A DNA stretch of 5,746 nucleotides from an uncultured Bacilli bacterium (lineage in GTDB: Bacteria; Bacillota_I; Bacilli_A; RF39; UBA660), in contig CANQOE010000085.1 in assembly GCA_947625315.1 (NCBI GenBank), forward strand, positions 1 through 5,746. Direction: 5' to 3'. The notes under the pieces are model-generated. The model had not been told where the DNA came from and did not search any database. It saw only the letters and a list, made by a program, of their open reading frames with translations. How positions within the stretch are numbered: position 1 is the stretch's first letter; each line of letters starts with the position of its first letter. Below are positions 5,035 to 5,746 of this stretch, piece after piece. Position numbers and translations under genes: made by a program.

Positions 5035-5356
5035 TCGTGGTTTGTATAATGGTGAAACTGCTAAAATGATTGCCAAAAGAAAAGGAATAGATCCAGATAA
5101 AGAAGATATTCTTGATTATATGGGAAGTAACGAACTGGCAGCAAATCTTTTTAGAATAACGCAAACTGATGAGGTATTAAAAAATAAAAATATTAATAAT
5201 GAAGATGAGGCTTGTTTTACGCATCATGCAGTAGGTCAAGCTGTTAGACAAACAATTAAAAAAATTGGTGGTACTATGCCAGAAAAATTACCTACTCCCG
5301 AAAAATCAATAAAAGAATTAGAAAAAGAAGAATTAATGAAAATTGAAACTAAATAA
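5021..5356 (+). CDS. dinD: DinD C-terminal part in the second frame; could only be made by reinitiation
   Basis: In this frame the protein continues RGLYNGETAKMIAKRKGI, then MGSNELAANLFRITQTDE, THHAVGQAVRQTIKKIGG and TMPEKLPTPEKSIKELE. All of these match the C-terminal half of DinD, including the conserved MGS-ELAANLFR-TQT and GGTMPE-LPTPE-SIK blocks. ATG codons at 5021 and 5027 lie just before the upstream stop at 5032-5034, so ribosomes terminating there could in principle reinitiate and make a separate 109-111 aa peptide. There is no SD in front of these ATGs, so efficient independent translation is doubtful. The intact conserved blocks up to the natural stop show little decay after the frameshift. 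Confidence 0.6.
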   Translation: MTMANRGLYNGETAKMIAKRKGIDPDKEDILDYMGSNELAANLFRITQTDEVLKNKNINNEDEACFTHHAVGQAVRQTIKKIGGTMPEKLPTPEKSIKELEKEELMKIETK

Positions 5357-5378
5357 AAGAACTCTATTTATTAAATAT

Positions 5379-5414
5379 AAAGGCGGAATAATTTTGAGAG
5401 TAAAAATTAAATAA
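5379..5414 (+). other. SD followed by TTG and a six-codon frame; possible remnant gene start
   Basis: AAAGGCGG (5379-5386) is followed 7 bases later by TTG and the frame MRVKIK-stop (5394-5414). This looks like the start of a gene that was later cut off, or a chance SD. It begins 22 bases after the dinD stop. It is too short to call a gene. Confidence 0.2.
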
Positions 5415-5437
5415 AGCTAGGTAAAACCTAACTTTAT
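5411..5437. terminator. Hairpin after dinD, possible bidirectional terminator
   Basis: ATAAAG-C-TAGGT (5411-5422) pairs with ACCTA-A-CTTTAT (5426-5437): 11 bp with one C-A mismatch and an AAA loop. On the plus strand the following bases (AGTTCAATTTT) give only a weak U tract. On the minus strand the tail TTTAATTTTTAC is more terminator-like. It is the best candidate for ending the regulator-dinD transcript, but no convergent gene is visible that would need the minus-strand activity. Confidence 0.45.
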
Positions 5438-5439
5438 AG

Positions 5440-5493
5440 TTCAATTTTGGTGTCCTAAAGGAAGAAGTACAACAACTTTTTGAGCAAAAGAAA
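5440..5493 (+). pseudogene. Possible coding remnant ending in KEEVQQLFEQKK
   Basis: An open frame without a start reads FNFGVLKEEVQQLFEQKK and then TAG. Its charged, helix-like content resembles real coding sequence more than random AT-rich DNA. It is preceded by a stop at 5437-5439 and no family can be assigned. It may be the tail of a deleted gene, but at 17 codons chance cannot be excluded. Confidence 0.2.
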
Positions 5494-5560
5494 TAGTTAG
5501 TAATAAATCATTAACTAATACAAGAGTATAACATATTTTTAATAGAATTAACTTAAAATA

Positions 5561-5589
5561 TTTAATTTATAGTCTTTTTATGGTAGAAT
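5561..5589 (+). promoter_or_regulatory. Extended -10 promoter of the right-edge gene
   Basis: TGGTAGAAT (5581-5589) is an extended -10, with only a weak -35 (TTTAAT, 5561-5566) 17 bases upstream. The transcript would start near 5596, followed almost at once by the SD AAAGGAGG (5599-5606). This short-leader design matches the other genes of the window. Confidence 0.6.
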
Positions 5590-5614
5590 AATATACGCAA
5601 AGGAGGATTTAGCG

Positions 5615-5746
5615 ATGAGTATTAAAGAAAAGTTAGAAAAATTAAAAATGAAAATTTCAGATCCATCTTTACATGTTAATAGAAATTATGAATTTGAAGC
5701 AGAACTAGAAGATCATCAACTTGGAAATCAAAATATATATAGATTG
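5615..5746 (+). CDS. N-terminal 44 residues of an unrecognised protein, cut by the window end
   Basis: ATG at 5615 follows a near-perfect SD (AAAGGAGG, 8-base gap) and opens a frame that stays open to the last base. The visible part starts with a Lys/Glu-rich, probably helical MSIKEKLEKLKMKISDPS. It continues with acidic residues (NYEFEAELEDHQLGNQN). There is no signal peptide or hydrophobic segment, so the start of the protein is cytoplasmic in character. The family cannot be told from this fragment. It has its own promoter and is not part of the dinD operon. Confidence 0.75.
   Translation, partial: MSIKEKLEKLKMKISDPSLHVNRNYEFEAELEDHQLGNQNIYRL

Larger units (their letters stand above)
4519..5356 (+). 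pseudogene. dinD: Whole dinD locus, interrupted by one extra A near 5033-5034
   Basis: The two reading frames together make one DinD protein of about 278 aa, close to the 274 aa of E. coli DinD. At 5029-5040 the sequence reads GGCTAATCGTGG. Dropping one A gives GGC TAT CGT GGT TTG TAT, that is G-Y-R-G-L-Y, which restores both the frame and a conserved motif. The lesion is thus a single-base insertion that makes an immediate TAA. Both halves retain conserved family residues, so the break is recent or is an assembly or sequencing error. A two-base A run is not a typical error hotspot, and no slippery heptamer suggests programmed frameshifting. Confidence 0.85.

Noticed and set aside
1..5746. 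CRISPR arrays, tRNA or rRNA genes, insertion sequences
   Set aside because: No regularly spaced repeats, cloverleaf or rRNA-like sequence, transposase gene or terminal inverted repeats were seen.

Overview
The window is very AT-rich bacterial DNA with strong AAGGAGG-type ribosome binding sites, extended -10 promoters, compact operons and U-tailed hairpin terminators. This points to a low-GC Gram-positive (Bacillota), probably an uncultured host-associated Bacilli-like lineage. All tryptophans I checked in the recognised genes are TGG and one gene ends in TGA, so the standard bacterial code (11) fits and the mycoplasma code is not supported. I cannot name the species.

Layout. (1) Positions 1-1643 hold two unrecognised genes on the minus strand. 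One encodes a 305-residue protein with two hydrophobic segments, the other a 125-residue soluble protein. Each has its own promoter, and a third minus-strand promoter and SD at the left edge serve a gene outside the window. (2) Positions 1644-2095 are a long leader region. It holds a plus-strand promoter, a possible 15-codon leader ORF, a tetrahydrofolate (THF) riboswitch and a hairpin that is both terminator-like and covers the SD. (3) Positions 2096-3964 are one tightly overlapping operon, folT - ecfA - ecfT, closed by a strong terminator. It looks like a self-contained folate ECF importer controlled by its end product. (4) Positions 4127-5356 hold an XRE-family regulator followed after 3 bases by a dinD gene. 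dinD is broken by one extra base that creates a stop. A perfect inverted repeat and a third copy of its half-site flank and enter the promoter. (5) Positions 5357-5614 are non-coding, with a hairpin and coding-like debris. (6) A new gene starts at 5615 and runs off the right edge.

How the parts work together. THF binding to the aptamer should trap the segment TTCCGC in a pseudoknot. Without ligand that segment is complementary to GCGGAA in the terminator/SD hairpin, so the two folds exclude each other. High folate should therefore switch off the importer. The importer has odd features: one ATPase gene only, with Asn at the switch-histidine position, and a short EcfT with degenerate ARG coupling motifs. 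The regulator-dinD pair looks like an autoregulated DNA-damage-type module without a visible LexA box.
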